From positions 1-64,000 of the forward strand of contig CAZXYZ010000019.1 of NCBI GenBank assembly GCA_964645045.1: a DNA stretch of 64,000 bases, written 5' to 3'. This document shows positions 52,650-62,360 of this stretch, piece after piece; the first letter of the stretch is position 1; every line of letters begins with the position of its first letter. The notes beneath the pieces were generated by a model that was given only the letters and a program-made list of their open reading frames with translations, had not been told where the DNA came from and searched no databases. This DNA comes from Anammoximicrobium sp964645045. GTDB taxonomy: Bacteria > Planctomycetota > Planctomycetia > Pirellulales > Pirellulaceae. The position numbers and the translations under genes were made by a program.

Positions 52650-55160
52650 ATGACGACAAAGCAGAAGGTAGTCTCGACGACCGCCAGGGAGCCCGATGGC
52701 CTGGCGAGTCTCAACAAGCAATACGGGTGTGGCCCGGTGCATTTCATGGGAACGGACAACGCTCTTTACGAGCGACACCTGCTCTTCGACAACGTCGTCA
52801 AACCGACCTCCGTCGGCGCGCGCGAACGCTTCGAGGCATTTGCCCGCTCCGTCCGGGACGTGCTCTCGCAGCGCTGGCTGCTAACGGAGGACACCTATCA
52901 CCGCGAGGACCCCAAGCGAGTCTACTATCTCTCGATGGAGTTTCTCATCGGGCGCTGCCTGGCAAACAACGTGACGAACCTCTCGCTCGGTCCCCTCGCC
53001 AAGCAAACGGTTGAGGAGAACAAACTCGATTGGCTCAGCCTGCTCGAAACGGAACCTGATGCGGGTCTTGGCAATGGGGGACTCGGCCGCCTGGCCGCCT
53101 GCTTCCTCGACTCGATGGCGACGATGCAGCTTCCCGCCATGGGCTATGGTCTGCGGTACGAGTACGGCATTTTCCGTCAAACCCTGAAAGACGGTTGGCA
53201 GCAGGAACAGCCGGACAACTGGCTCCGCTGGCCGGATCCTTGGGAGGTCATCCGGCCGCACGAGAAGGTGGAAGTCCAGCTGGGCTGCTCATTCGAGGTC
53301 CGCAGCGGCGCCCTGCAACCCATTCCCGGAAAGACTGCCACGCTGTATGGCATTCCCTTCGACCGCCCCGTGGTTGGCTACGGCGGCAAGACGATCAATA
53401 CGCTCCGGCTGTGGGCCGCCGCGGCGCCGGATTACTTTGATTTCCAAAGATTCAGCCGGGGCGATTTTGTCGGGGCGGAAGCCGAGACGCTTGCGGCCGA
53501 GTCCCTGACGCGGGTCTTGTATCCCGATGATTCCACGAGCATGGGGCAGGGGCTGCGTTTCGTGCAGGAGTATTTCCTGGTGGCCTGTTCTCTGGCCGAC
53601 CTGGTGCGGCGTTTCCGCCGCAGCAGCGCCGACTGGAACACGCTTCCCGACAAGGTTGCCATCCAGCTCAACGACACCCATCCGACCATGGCCGTCCCTG
53701 AGTTGATGCGAATTCTCTTGGACGAGGCGCACCTTGGCTGGGACCAGGCATGGGCACTCACCCAGCGGACGCTTGCCTACACGAACCACACTCTGTTGCC
53801 CGAGGCCCTGGAGAAATGGCCGGTCGCCTGGTTCGAAATGCTGCTGCCCCGTCACTCGGAGATCATCCACGAGATCAACCGCCGCCTGCTCGCTTCCGTC
53901 CGGAACCGCTTTCCGGGCGACGATGGCCGCGTCCGGCGGATCGGCCTGATCGAAGAAGGGGCGAGTCCGCATGTTCGCATGGCGAACCTGGCGATCGTCG
54001 GGTCACACAGCACCAACGGCGTGGCCGCGATCCACTCCGAGCTGCTGCGCACCACCACGGTCAAGGATCTGGCCGAGATGTTTCCCGAGCGTTTCAGCAA
54101 CAAGACCAACGGCGTCACGCCGCGCCGCTGGTTGCTGCTGGCCAATCCCGCGCTGGCCGGTACGATCACCAGCGCCATCGGCGACGGCTGGATCACCGAC
54201 CTCGCTCAATTGAGCAGGCTCGAACCCTTAGCCGACGACAGCGGCTTTCGCGATGACTTCCGCAAGGCCAAACACGAGGCCAAGGCCCGCTTCGCCCACT
54301 GGCTCAAGACTACATCCGGACAGAGCGTGGATCCGGAAACGATCTTTGATTGCCAGATCAAACGCATCCACGAATACAAACGGCAACTGTTGAATGCCCT
54401 GCGCATCGTCGTACTCTGCAACCGGCTGCGCGCGGACCCGAACCTGCAGATGCCGCCGCGGACGTTCTTCTTCGCGGGCAAGGCGGCGCCTGCGTACCAT
54501 TTTGCCAAGCTGGTCATCAAGTTCGTCAATAACCTGGCCCGGACCATCGACGGCGACCCGGCACTCCGCGGCCGGATTCAGGTCGTGTTCTTGCCCGAGT
54601 ACAGCGTGTCGCTCGCCGAGCGGCTGATCCCGGCCAGCGACGTATCCAATCAGATCTCGACGGCCGGCTACGAGGCGAGTGGCACGAGCAACATGAAGCT
54701 CATGATGAACGGAGCGCTCACCCTTGGCACGCGCGACGGCGCCACGATCGAAATGGCCGAAGAAGCGGGCGAAGAGAACTTCTTCCTGTTCGGCTTAACG
54801 GCGGAGCAAGTGGCCGGCAGCCGCGGTTGGTACAACCCGCACTGGCATTACGAGCACGAGCCGGAAACCCGGGCGGCGCTGGACCTGATCTTCGCCGACC
54901 ATTTCAGCCGACACGAACCGGGGGTCTTCGCTCCCTTGCGCGACGCGCTGCTGACCCATGGCGACCACTACATGCACCTGGCGGACCTGAATTCCTACCT
55001 GGACGCGGATCACCGTCTGGTTGAGTTGTATGCCGACCCGGAGGCCTGGGCGCGCATGGCCATCCTGAATGTCGCTGGGTCCGGAAAGTTTTCCAGCGAC
55101 CGCACGATCGGCGAGTACGCCACCTTTGTCTGGAACGCGAAGCCCTGTCCGGTGCGGTAA
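52650..55160 (+). CDS. glgP: Glycogen/maltodextrin phosphorylase
   Basis: The protein has 836 residues from the ATG at 52650 (GAAGAGGAG upstream). It releases glucose-1-phosphate from alpha-1,4-glucans in the cytoplasm. The pyridoxal-phosphate lysine is Lys683 in GTSNMKLMMNGAL. Family landmarks are YYLSMEFLIGRCLANN, GLGNGGLGRLAACFLDS, IQLNDTHPTMAVPELMR, GVTPRRWL, and KRIHEYKRQLLN. All parts of the family are present in the usual length. The gene is unusual in this regulatory/efflux block; it may provide carbon and energy from stored glycogen under the condition sensed by the sigma-54 activator. Confidence 0.96.
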   Translation: MTTKQKVVSTTAREPDGLASLNKQYGCGPVHFMGTDNALYERHLLFDNVVKPTSVGARERFEAFARSVRDVLSQRWLLTEDTYHREDPKRVYYLSMEFLIGRCLANNVTNLSLGPLAKQTVEENKLDWLSLLETEPDAGLGNGGLGRLAACFLDSMATMQLPAMGYGLRYEYGIFRQTLKDGWQQEQPDNWLRWPDPWEVIRPHEKVEVQLGCSFEVRSGALQPIPGKTATLYGIPFDRPVVGYGGKTINTLRLWAAAAPDYFDFQRFSRGDFVGAEAETLAAESLTRVLYPDDSTSMGQGLRFVQEYFLVACSLADLVRRFRRSSADWNTLPDKVAIQLNDTHPTMAVPELMRILLDEAHLGWDQAWALTQRTLAYTNHTLLPEALEKWPVAWFEMLLPRHSEIIHEINRRLLASVRNRFPGDDGRVRRIGLIEEGASPHVRMANLAIVGSHSTNGVAAIHSELLRTTTVKDLAEMFPERFSNKTNGVTPRRWLLLANPALAGTITSAIGDGWITDLAQLSRLEPLADDSGFRDDFRKAKHEAKARFAHWLKTTSGQSVDPETIFDCQIKRIHEYKRQLLNALRIVVLCNRLRADPNLQMPPRTFFFAGKAAPAYHFAKLVIKFVNNLARTIDGDPALRGRIQVVFLPEYSVSLAERLIPASDVSNQISTAGYEASGTSNMKLMMNGALTLGTRDGATIEMAEEAGEENFFLFGLTAEQVAGSRGWYNPHWHYEHEPETRAALDLIFADHFSRHEPGVFAPLRDALLTHGDHYMHLADLNSYLDADHRLVELYADPEAWARMAILNVAGSGKFSSDRTIGEYATFVWNAKPCPVR

Positions 55161-55260
55161 TACCGGACGCTAAGGGCCGCACGTGGTCCCCGGACGTGAA
55201 GGTCAGCGGATAGGTTCACAGACGCTTGGGAATACCCATTTCAAAGGAAGGGAGGAAACC

Positions 55261-55434
55261 ATGTTGCTCTTAGCGAGGAAAGCCGGCCAGTCGGTGGTGA
55301 TCGACGGGAAGATCCGCGTCACCGTCGATCACATCCGGGGACGAGTGGTGCGACTTAGGGTCGAGGCTCCCACGCAGATCCGCGTGGATCGCGAAGAGGT
55401 ATGGAAGCGGCGCGTGTGTGAAAAAACGGCTTGA
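55261..55434 (+). CDS. csrA: Carbon storage regulator CsrA
   Basis: The protein has 57 residues with AGGGAGG before the ATG at 55261. It matches the CsrA fold: MLLLARKAGQSVVIDGKIRV, then a core strand RGRVVRLRVEAP and the RNA-contact part QIRVDREEV, with the conserved Arg. CsrA dimers bind GGA loops in mRNA and often control glycogen use. Here it follows the glycogen phosphorylase gene by about 100 nt, which matches that role, though a direct link is inferred. The sequence is a little shorter than the common 60-70 residues but complete. Confidence 0.93.
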   Translation: MLLLARKAGQSVVIDGKIRVTVDHIRGRVVRLRVEAPTQIRVDREEVWKRRVCEKTA

Positions 55435-55763
55435 ATAGGACCAATCATCGAAATCACTGGAGGAGAAAAACCACGCGACGTCTTTGGCTTACGCTACTTT
55501 TGGCAATCCGATACGCGGATGTTCCTGAATGCTGGAGACTGGCCGGTCTTGCCGTAGCATGGAGACAACGGGCTTCCAGCCGCAAGGCCGATCGCTAAAT
55601 CCGACCACAGTTTTGTCAGCGACGATCTGGACTCGCCTGTCGTCAGGTATCATCTAGATCGGTCGGAAAAATCGTCAACTTGAGTTCCCGGGACTCTTCG
55701 TGCAAGGCGCCCCTGTTTCCGCACCGGCAATGTGGTAAGGTGGAGTCATTCGGGAGGTTCTCT
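55435..55763 (+). other. Intergenic interval, nothing recognised
   Basis: This separates csrA from the TPP enzyme gene. I see no repeat or gene; GGGAGG at 55752-55757 is the ribosome binding site for the next gene. Confidence 0.5.
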
Positions 55764-57434
55764 ATGACCGGAATCGAAGCTTTCCTGGAAATGCTGGCTG
55801 CCGCCGGTGTGCGGTACATTTTCGGCAATCCCGGTTCGACAGAACTGGCCTTGAACGACGCGGTCGCCGGCGACGCCCGGTTCCAGTACATCCTGGGCTT
55901 GCAGGAGGTTCCGGTCGTTTCTATGGCAGACGGCTATGCGATGGCCGCCCAGTCGGTCGGCGTGGCCAACGTGCATATCGCTTGCGGCTTGGGCAACGCG
56001 ATGGGCATGCTGTACAACGCCCACTGCGCAGGCACGCCGCTGCTGTTGACGGCCGGCCAGCAAGACCGGCGGCTGCGGATCGAAGAGCCCGTGTTGGCCG
56101 GCGAGTTGTGCCAGGTGGCGCGGCCCTGGACGAAATGGTCGTATGAAGTCCAGCGCGTGGAAGACGTGCCGGTCGCGGTCCGCCGCGCCGTGCAGACGGC
56201 GCTGACTCCACCCACCGGGCCGGTGTTTCTGGCCCTGCCGCTGGACATCCAGTCTGGCACGGCCGACCGGTTCGATCGTGCCCCGCCTCACATCCCCGAC
56301 CGCCGTGTGCGTCCGCCGCGCGAGGCGTTGCAGCGGGCCGCCGGAATCCTGGCCGCGGCCCAGCGTCCGGCGTTCCTGGCGGGAAGCCGAGTCATGGAAT
56401 CCGGCGGCGCGGCCGAACTGGCGGCCTTGGCCCAGCGGCTCGGCGCCGCCGTGTTCGATGAATCGGCCTCGTCGCATGGCCGGCTGCCCATCGCCACCGA
56501 CCATCCCTGTTACGCTGGTTCGTTGCCGCTTTGGTCGCCGGATGTCTCTCAGTTGCTCGCGGAGTACGATGTGCTGTTCGCCGTGGGTCTCAACCTCCTG
56601 CGGCAGTACATCTACCACGAACCGGCCCGACCGCTGCCCGCCGCTGCGCGGCTGGTGCAACTGGACGACCATGCCTGGGAGATCGGCAAGAACTACGCTG
56701 TCGAGGTGGGCCTGCTGGGCGATCCGAAAACGGGGCTTGCCGAATTGGACTTGCTGCTGGCCGAGTCCATGTCTGCCACGCAGGTGGAAGCGGCCGGCCA
56801 ACGCCGCGAACGTCTGGCGGCGCGGCGGGCCGAGGAACGCGCGAGGCTGGACACGGACTTGCTTCGGCAACGCGATTGCCGTCCGATGACCGCGGCGACC
56901 TTCATGTCCGCCGTGGGCCGTATCTTGCCGCCCCGCGCCGCGGTCGTCCAGGAAGCCACGACGACGCACCAGTTCCTGCTGGAGCGGCTGGGTGCGATCA
57001 AGGATCCTACCGGCTACTTCGCGCATCGCGGCTGGGCGTTGGGCTGGGGCATCGGCTGCACCCTGGGCGTCCAACTGGCTTGGCCCGACCGGCCCGTCAT
57101 CGGTTTGTTGGGCGACGGTGCGGCCGCGTTTGGCATTCAAGGTCTGTGGACCGCCGCCCGTTACCAAATCCCCGTCGCCTTGGTCGTGGCTAACAACGTC
57201 CAGTACAAGATCCTGAAGACCTGCGGCGATGTACTGAAATTGCCCCAGTTCGCCCAACGGCAGTACGTCGGCATGGACCTGGTCCAGCCCGAAATCGATT
57301 TCGTCGGTCTGGCTCGATCGTTCGGCGTGGCAGCCGACCGCATCAGCGATCCGGACGCCTTGAGCGACCGGCTGGCGGCGTGGCTGGACACGCCGCAGCC
57401 ACTGCTGCTGGACGTGCCGATTGAACGCGACTAG
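55764..57434 (+). CDS. Thiamine-pyrophosphate-dependent decarboxylase-like enzyme (benzoylformate-decarboxylase type)
   Basis: The protein has 556 residues from the ATG at 55764. The catalytic Glu is Glu48 in GLQEVP, and His71 in NVHIACGLGNAM corresponds to the active-site His of benzoylformate decarboxylase. The diphosphate-binding motif begins at Gly450-Asp451-Gly452 and ends VVANN. Three alpha/beta domains in the POX/DC order are present. It decarboxylates a 2-oxoacid or forms acyloins; the substrate is not certain. It is in the cytoplasm. The next gene, HzsA-like, starts 36 nt later, so an operon is possible but the functional link is unclear. Confidence 0.9.
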   Translation: MTGIEAFLEMLAAAGVRYIFGNPGSTELALNDAVAGDARFQYILGLQEVPVVSMADGYAMAAQSVGVANVHIACGLGNAMGMLYNAHCAGTPLLLTAGQQDRRLRIEEPVLAGELCQVARPWTKWSYEVQRVEDVPVAVRRAVQTALTPPTGPVFLALPLDIQSGTADRFDRAPPHIPDRRVRPPREALQRAAGILAAAQRPAFLAGSRVMESGGAAELAALAQRLGAAVFDESASSHGRLPIATDHPCYAGSLPLWSPDVSQLLAEYDVLFAVGLNLLRQYIYHEPARPLPAAARLVQLDDHAWEIGKNYAVEVGLLGDPKTGLAELDLLLAESMSATQVEAAGQRRERLAARRAEERARLDTDLLRQRDCRPMTAATFMSAVGRILPPRAAVVQEATTTHQFLLERLGAIKDPTGYFAHRGWALGWGIGCTLGVQLAWPDRPVIGLLGDGAAAFGIQGLWTAARYQIPVALVVANNVQYKILKTCGDVLKLPQFAQRQYVGMDLVQPEIDFVGLARSFGVAADRISDPDALSDRLAAWLDTPQPLLLDVPIERD

Positions 57435-57470
57435 TCTTGAGATACCATCCAACCGAGGAGGCTCTGGGCC

Positions 57471-60400
57471 ATGAGGATTTCAAGCCAATCGATAACGCTC
57501 GCCACGATTTTGGTCCTGCTGATATCGGCCGCCGGATCCGCGGCGGATGCCGAAGGTCCGCTGTACCGGCGCAAAGAAAACCTCCAACAGACGCTGTTGA
57601 CGACTCGCCAGCGGTACGCGGCATGGGTCGCTGATCAGCCTGCCGCTCGAGCGGCCGTCGAATTCAGCCCCTGGCTGGTAACACCGCCGCTGCCGCCGAC
57701 CGACGCCGAAACCCACGTCCGGCCGGCCGATCGCATGAACCTGAATGCCAAACTCAGTGACGGCCGTCCACTTTGGAGCCCGCAAGACGAGTTGACGGAC
57801 GGCAAGGTGGTGAAGTTCCTGGCGGGCTCGGGAGGCGCCGTCGCTTGCCTGACTCGCACCGTGGGTGCTAAACAGCCGTTGCGCCTGACCGTGGGGATCG
57901 GCGGCGGCGAGCACCTGGACGTCTGGCTGAACGGGCGGCCGATCGCGTCCGCCGACACCCATTTGGTCTCCGGCCGGTACGGGTGCAGCGAATGCGTCGA
58001 CGGCACGCGCGTGGATCAAATCCTGGTGGACCTGGACCTTCAGGCCGGCGAGAACACGTTGCTGGTCCGGTTGACGCTCGGCACCGAACCTTCCTTCTGC
58101 TTCTCGGCGCCGCCCGATCCGGTGCCCCGGCTTTGGGAGCAGATTCGGCGGGACTTCCCTGCGGACCAAAACCCGCTGTTGGATCTGGTCCACGCCGACT
58201 GGTTCGCCCCGCGCGGATGGTTCGCCGCGGAGAGCAGCCAAGCGGAGGAGCAGCTAGTCGAGCAACTGGTCTCCGATTGCGGCAGCTACGGCGATTCGCT
58301 CCGCGCGGAACGGGAGCAGATCAAGCAGGCGCAGGCCGATCGGAACGATCCGCGCTGGCTCGATCTGTGCGTCAAGACTTCGGTGTTGGCCGCGCTGAGC
58401 CGCGATCTGGCGCAGCTGCGGGCCGCGGTGACCGAACTAGGCCGGGCTCCCGCCGCGGCCTACCCGGCCGTGGAACTACTCGACCGGCTGGACGAGTACG
58501 AGCACGATTTGACGGCCCTGGCCGCCGGGCGGGTTGATCCGGCCGACGCGCCGACGCGCCGTCTAATGGAAAAGATGCCGGCGATGCAGCGCCGTATGCT
58601 GGTCGACCTGAATCCGCTGCTGCGGGATGCCGAAATCCTGTTCGTCAAACGCTATACGTACAATAGCAAGCACTACTACGACGATTTCCAGCACATCAGC
58701 CGCTGGGGTGGCAATTTATGCGTCCTGTCCTTGGCCAGCGGCCAGGTGCGCGCAATCGTGCCGCCGCTGGGCGGCGGCGTTTTCGACCGGTACGACCTGT
58801 CGTTCGACGCCCAGCGCATCGTGTTCGGCTACCGGCGTCCGCAGTTGGAAGGCTACCGGCTGTGGGAGGTCGGCGTCGACGGCAATGGCCTGCGCCAGGT
58901 GACGCAACCGCCGGCCGACGAAGAGCGCCGGATCGCGATGTACGGCAAGACCAGCACGGGCGACAGCTTCTACGGCTTGCTGGGATACCAGTTCTGGACC
59001 GACGACGTCCACCCTTGCTATCTTCCCGACGGCGGTCTGTGCTTCGCCTCGACACGCAGCGAGCACGGCGTGCTGTGTACTCCGAATCATTACCTGGCGT
59101 GTACGAACCTGTTCCGCATGGATGGCGACGGCAGCGGGATGCGGCCCATTTCGCAGGGCGCGCTTAGCGAGTTTACGCCCACGACGATGGAGGACGGGCG
59201 GATCCTGTACAACCGCTGGGAATACGTCTACAAGGGCATCGCCGCCGTCCAGCCGCTGTGGATTACGCGTCCGGATGGTTCGGGCAGCGAAGAATTCTAC
59301 GGCGACAACATTGCCAATCCGGGCGTGTTCTGGCAGGCCCGCCAAGTGCCCGGCCATCCGCGTCTGGCGGTCTGTATCGGCTGCGGGCACGAGCCGCTGG
59401 GCGTGGGGCAGGTGCTGTTACTGGACTTGAACAAGGAGAAACGCACGCCCGAGCCCATGCTCAGCTTGACGCCCAACGTCAAGACGCAAAACCTGCGCGG
59501 CTTGTACCAGCTTCGCAATGGCGTGTGGCGCGAGGACATCTACGGTCCCTTTTACTCCGATCCCTATCCGCTGTCCGACAAGTTCTTCCTGGTCTCGTGC
59601 AATCCGGACAGGCGCTACAACGACCCGGCGGGCTACGGCATTCACCTGCTGGACGCCTTTGGCAACCGCGTGCCGATCTACGCAGATCCGGAAATCTCGT
59701 GTTGGCAGCCGATGCCGTTGCGGCCTCGCCAGACGCCGCCCGTTCTGCCCGCCGTGACGGCTCCGCGGCCTGAATCCAAAGAAATGGCGACCGTCTTTCT
59801 CAGCGACGTGTACCGCGGCCTGGACGGCGTGCCGCCGGGAACGGTCAAGTACCTGCGCGTGATGGAGCAGATCCCGAAGCCCTGGGCGGCCGAGGTGGAT
59901 CCATGCCGCGACGAAGATCGCGGCGCCGATGGAATTGGCGGCCATCTGGCGGTCAGTTGGAACAGCCACATCTGGATCGGCGTATTGCACGGCATCGTGC
60001 CGGTCGAGGCGGACGGGTCGGCCTGCTTCGAGGTCCCCGCCGGCCGGAACCTGTTCTTTCAGGCGTTGGACCAGAACTTCATGGCCGTGCAGCGGATGCG
60101 GACGTTTGTGAATTTCGAGCCCGGCGAACAACGCTCGTGCATCGGCTGTCACGAGCATCGCCGCCAGGCCCCCGTGTCGCGAATGGCGGCCGCCTTTGGC
60201 CGGGCGCCCGTGTCGCTGGCCGCTCAGCCGGGCGAATCCGCCCCGCGCCCGCTGTACTATCCGACCGACGTCCAGCCGATGCTCGACCAGCACTGCGTCC
60301 GCTGCCACAACGGCCAGGATCCCAAGGCCCCGCCCGACCTGCGCGGCGAACTGACCACGCTGTTCAGCCGTTCCTACGAAGGGCTGCTCCAGGGCAAGTT

Positions 60401-61364
60401 CGTCGCCACGGTGCAGGAATGGAATGGCGGCTCGTACGCGATGCAGAACGCCGAGGCCGTGCCGCCGTACACCCACGGCGCGCATGCCAGCCGGCTGGTG
60501 AAAATCCTGCAGGCGGGCCACTATGATGTCAAACTGCCGATGGAGGACTGGATCAAGCTGGTCACGTGGATCGACACCGGTGCTTCGTACTATGGCTCGT
60601 ACTACGGCCGGCGGCATCTGCGATACCAAGGCCAGCCCGATTTTCGGCCCGTGCCCACGCTGGCGTCCGCGTGCGGCGTCCCGCCGGAAGTGCCGGAACT
60701 CGCGCAGCCCGATCCTTTGCCCGCTCGGTTGCTCGCTTGGTGGCCGCTGGACGATTCGGCGCCCGGCGTGGCCGCCGATGCATCGGGCGCGGCGCGTCAT
60801 GCCAAAGCGATCGGCGTCGCCCGATGCGAAGGCCAGGATGGGCACGGCGCATGCCGTTTCGACGGCAAGGGCTACCTGGAATCCGACGGACTGGGGGCCC
60901 ACGAAGCGATTTCGATCGCTTTGCGGGTCAAGCCCGGCACGCTGGGCAACCAGTGGAATCCGCTGCTGTTCTGCCACGAAGGCCAACCCGGCGCGGTTCA
61001 CTTCAGCCTGATGTCGGACGGTGTCCCCAACGTGGCCATCAACACGGGCGACTGGAACTGGACGCACCGCAAGGCCCGCGCAACCCTGGCCGACGGCCAG
61101 TGGCACCATGTCATCCTGGTGTGCGACGGCCGCTTGGGCGGCAGCGTCCGCTTCTATGTCGACGGCCGGCTGTCCAGCCAACAGCGTCTGAATCTGGGCC
61201 AACCGCTCGACCTGTACCGCTTCCGCATCGGCGCGTGGAACCGCTGGGAGAGCAACCCGGCCAACAACTTCCACGGCGAGATCAGCGACGTGCGAGTGTA
61301 CGGCGGTATGTTGACCGACGACGAAGCCGCCAGCTTGGCTGCGGCGCCGGCGGAGGGCAATTGA
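57471..61364 (+). CDS. HzsA-like exported dihaem protein with C-terminal LamG domain
   Basis: The protein has 1297 residues. GAGGAGG precedes the ATG and a signal peptide ends at about residue 25 (AAGSAA-DAE). The middle region (AEILFVKRYTYNSKHYYDDFQH, YDLSFDAQRIVFGYRR, CIGCGHEPLGVGQV) matches the domain known from the alpha subunit of anammox hydrazine synthase, also common in other planctomycetes. Two c-type haem sites are seen: Cys890-x-x-Cys893-His894 and Cys942-x-x-Cys945-His946. Residues of about 1080-1290 form a LamG lectin domain (LLAWWPLDDSAPG, GQWHHVILVCDGRLGG). It is probably an electron-transfer or sugar-binding protein outside the cytoplasm. No hydrazine synthase partner genes are in the window. 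Confidence 0.88.
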   Translation: MRISSQSITLATILVLLISAAGSAADAEGPLYRRKENLQQTLLTTRQRYAAWVADQPAARAAVEFSPWLVTPPLPPTDAETHVRPADRMNLNAKLSDGRPLWSPQDELTDGKVVKFLAGSGGAVACLTRTVGAKQPLRLTVGIGGGEHLDVWLNGRPIASADTHLVSGRYGCSECVDGTRVDQILVDLDLQAGENTLLVRLTLGTEPSFCFSAPPDPVPRLWEQIRRDFPADQNPLLDLVHADWFAPRGWFAAESSQAEEQLVEQLVSDCGSYGDSLRAEREQIKQAQADRNDPRWLDLCVKTSVLAALSRDLAQLRAAVTELGRAPAAAYPAVELLDRLDEYEHDLTALAAGRVDPADAPTRRLMEKMPAMQRRMLVDLNPLLRDAEILFVKRYTYNSKHYYDDFQHISRWGGNLCVLSLASGQVRAIVPPLGGGVFDRYDLSFDAQRIVFGYRRPQLEGYRLWEVGVDGNGLRQVTQPPADEERRIAMYGKTSTGDSFYGLLGYQFWTDDVHPCYLPDGGLCFASTRSEHGVLCTPNHYLACTNLFRMDGDGSGMRPISQGALSEFTPTTMEDGRILYNRWEYVYKGIAAVQPLWITRPDGSGSEEFYGDNIANPGVFWQARQVPGHPRLAVCIGCGHEPLGVGQVLLLDLNKEKRTPEPMLSLTPNVKTQNLRGLYQLRNGVWREDIYGPFYSDPYPLSDKFFLVSCNPDRRYNDPAGYGIHLLDAFGNRVPIYADPEISCWQPMPLRPRQTPPVLPAVTAPRPESKEMATVFLSDVYRGLDGVPPGTVKYLRVMEQIPKPWAAEVDPCRDEDRGADGIGGHLAVSWNSHIWIGVLHGIVPVEADGSACFEVPAGRNLFFQALDQNFMAVQRMRTFVNFEPGEQRSCIGCHEHRRQAPVSRMAAAFGRAPVSLAAQPGESAPRPLYYPTDVQPMLDQHCVRCHNGQDPKAPPDLRGELTTLFSRSYEGLLQGKFVATVQEWNGGSYAMQNAEAVPPYTHGAHASRLVKILQAGHYDVKLPMEDWIKLVTWIDTGASYYGSYYGRRHLRYQGQPDFRPVPTLASACGVPPEVPELAQPDPLPARLLAWWPLDDSAPGVAADASGAARHAKAIGVARCEGQDGHGACRFDGKGYLESDGLGAHEAISIALRVKPGTLGNQWNPLLFCHEGQPGAVHFSLMSDGVPNVAINTGDWNWTHRKARATLADGQWHHVILVCDGRLGGSVRFYVDGRLSSQQRLNLGQPLDLYRFRIGAWNRWESNPANNFHGEISDVRVYGGMLTDDEAASLAAAPAEGN

Positions 61365-61430
61365 CCTACTATCGCAGGGCAAGACACGGCCGAAAGGGAA
61401 TGATCGAGTCCGAGGACTTTGGAAGATGCC

Positions 61431-62360
61431 ATGATCGAGGACCAACACCAACCGTACGACAAGAGCAGCAAATGGCTTATCCAGCACCATGGGGACTCGA
61501 TGCTGCGGCTGGCCAAGGTCGAAAAGATCGAAGCCTGGCGGCCCGCGCAGGCCGAAGTGGTGCAGCCACGCCAATTGCCGGACGGGCTGTTGGAGGTCCG
61601 CCTGCGGGGCGAACCCCGGGACGACCTGTTCCTGCTCGAAGTGGCCACCTACCCGGAGCGCCGCGTCGGAAAGCAACTGACGGGCGACCTGATGCTGGTG
61701 TACCTGGATCGCGGCGAGTTGCCGGAGGCCGTGACCTTGGTCCTGCGGCCCAAAGGCAAGTACCGGATTCCCCGCAGCCGGAATCTGCGCAGCCGCCACG
61801 GGCTGTCGTCGTGCCGTCTGAAGTGGCGCGTCGTGGAGTTGTGGACGATTCCTGCGGAGGACTTGCTGCAGGCTCAGGACGTCGGCTTGATCCCGTGGGT
61901 GCCGTTGACCGGTTTTCCTGACCCGCCGGAAACCATGATGCAGCGCTGCCGGGAGGCCATCGAACAGCATGCTCCGTCCGGCGAGAAGGCCAATTTGCTG
62001 GCCGTGACTCAAGTGCTGACCTATTTGCGGTATAATGATGTGGGATTGCTAACGATTTTAGGAGGTAGAAACGTCATGCTCGAATCGCCATTAATTGACG
62101 AACTTGTGATGGAAAAGTACGGGGACCTGCTCAGCGAGAAGACTCGCGAGGCGGCCCGCGAGGCGGCCCGCGAAACGGCTTGCGAGACAGCTCACCAGTA
62201 CATTGTGACCTTCCTTGAAGCTCGGTTTGGCGACGTTCCGCGAGATCTGGCCGAAGAAATTGAATCGGTCGTCGACGAGAAACAACTGAAGAGCCTCGTG
62301 CGATCGGCGGGCACTTGCCCCGATCTGGACGCGTTCCGGAGCGCGGTCGCGCGAGGCTGA
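61431..62360 (+). CDS. Rpn/PD-(D/E)XK-like protein, second copy
   Basis: The protein has 309 residues, ATG at 61431 (GGAAG upstream). The nuclease-like core is seen in LFLLEVATYPERR with downstream DLMLVYLDRGELPEAVTLVLRP. The C-terminal part has a Glu/Ala tract (EAAREAARETACETAH) formed by a 12-nt tandem repeat around 62152-62183. The tail FLEARFGDVPRDLAEEIESV is DUF4351-like, similar to the tail of the protein at 32446. Its role is unknown; relatives are transposase-associated nucleases. Confidence 0.72.
   Translation: MIEDQHQPYDKSSKWLIQHHGDSMLRLAKVEKIEAWRPAQAEVVQPRQLPDGLLEVRLRGEPRDDLFLLEVATYPERRVGKQLTGDLMLVYLDRGELPEAVTLVLRPKGKYRIPRSRNLRSRHGLSSCRLKWRVVELWTIPAEDLLQAQDVGLIPWVPLTGFPDPPETMMQRCREAIEQHAPSGEKANLLAVTQVLTYLRYNDVGLLTILGGRNVMLESPLIDELVMEKYGDLLSEKTREAAREAARETACETAHQYIVTFLEARFGDVPRDLAEEIESVVDEKQLKSLVRSAGTCPDLDAFRSAVARG

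Noticed and set aside
57471..61364. Evidence for anammox metabolism
   Set aside because: Only an HzsA-like region is present, fused to a lectin domain; HzsB/HzsC, hydrazine dehydrogenase and other partners are absent, and the domain is common in non-anammox planctomycetes.
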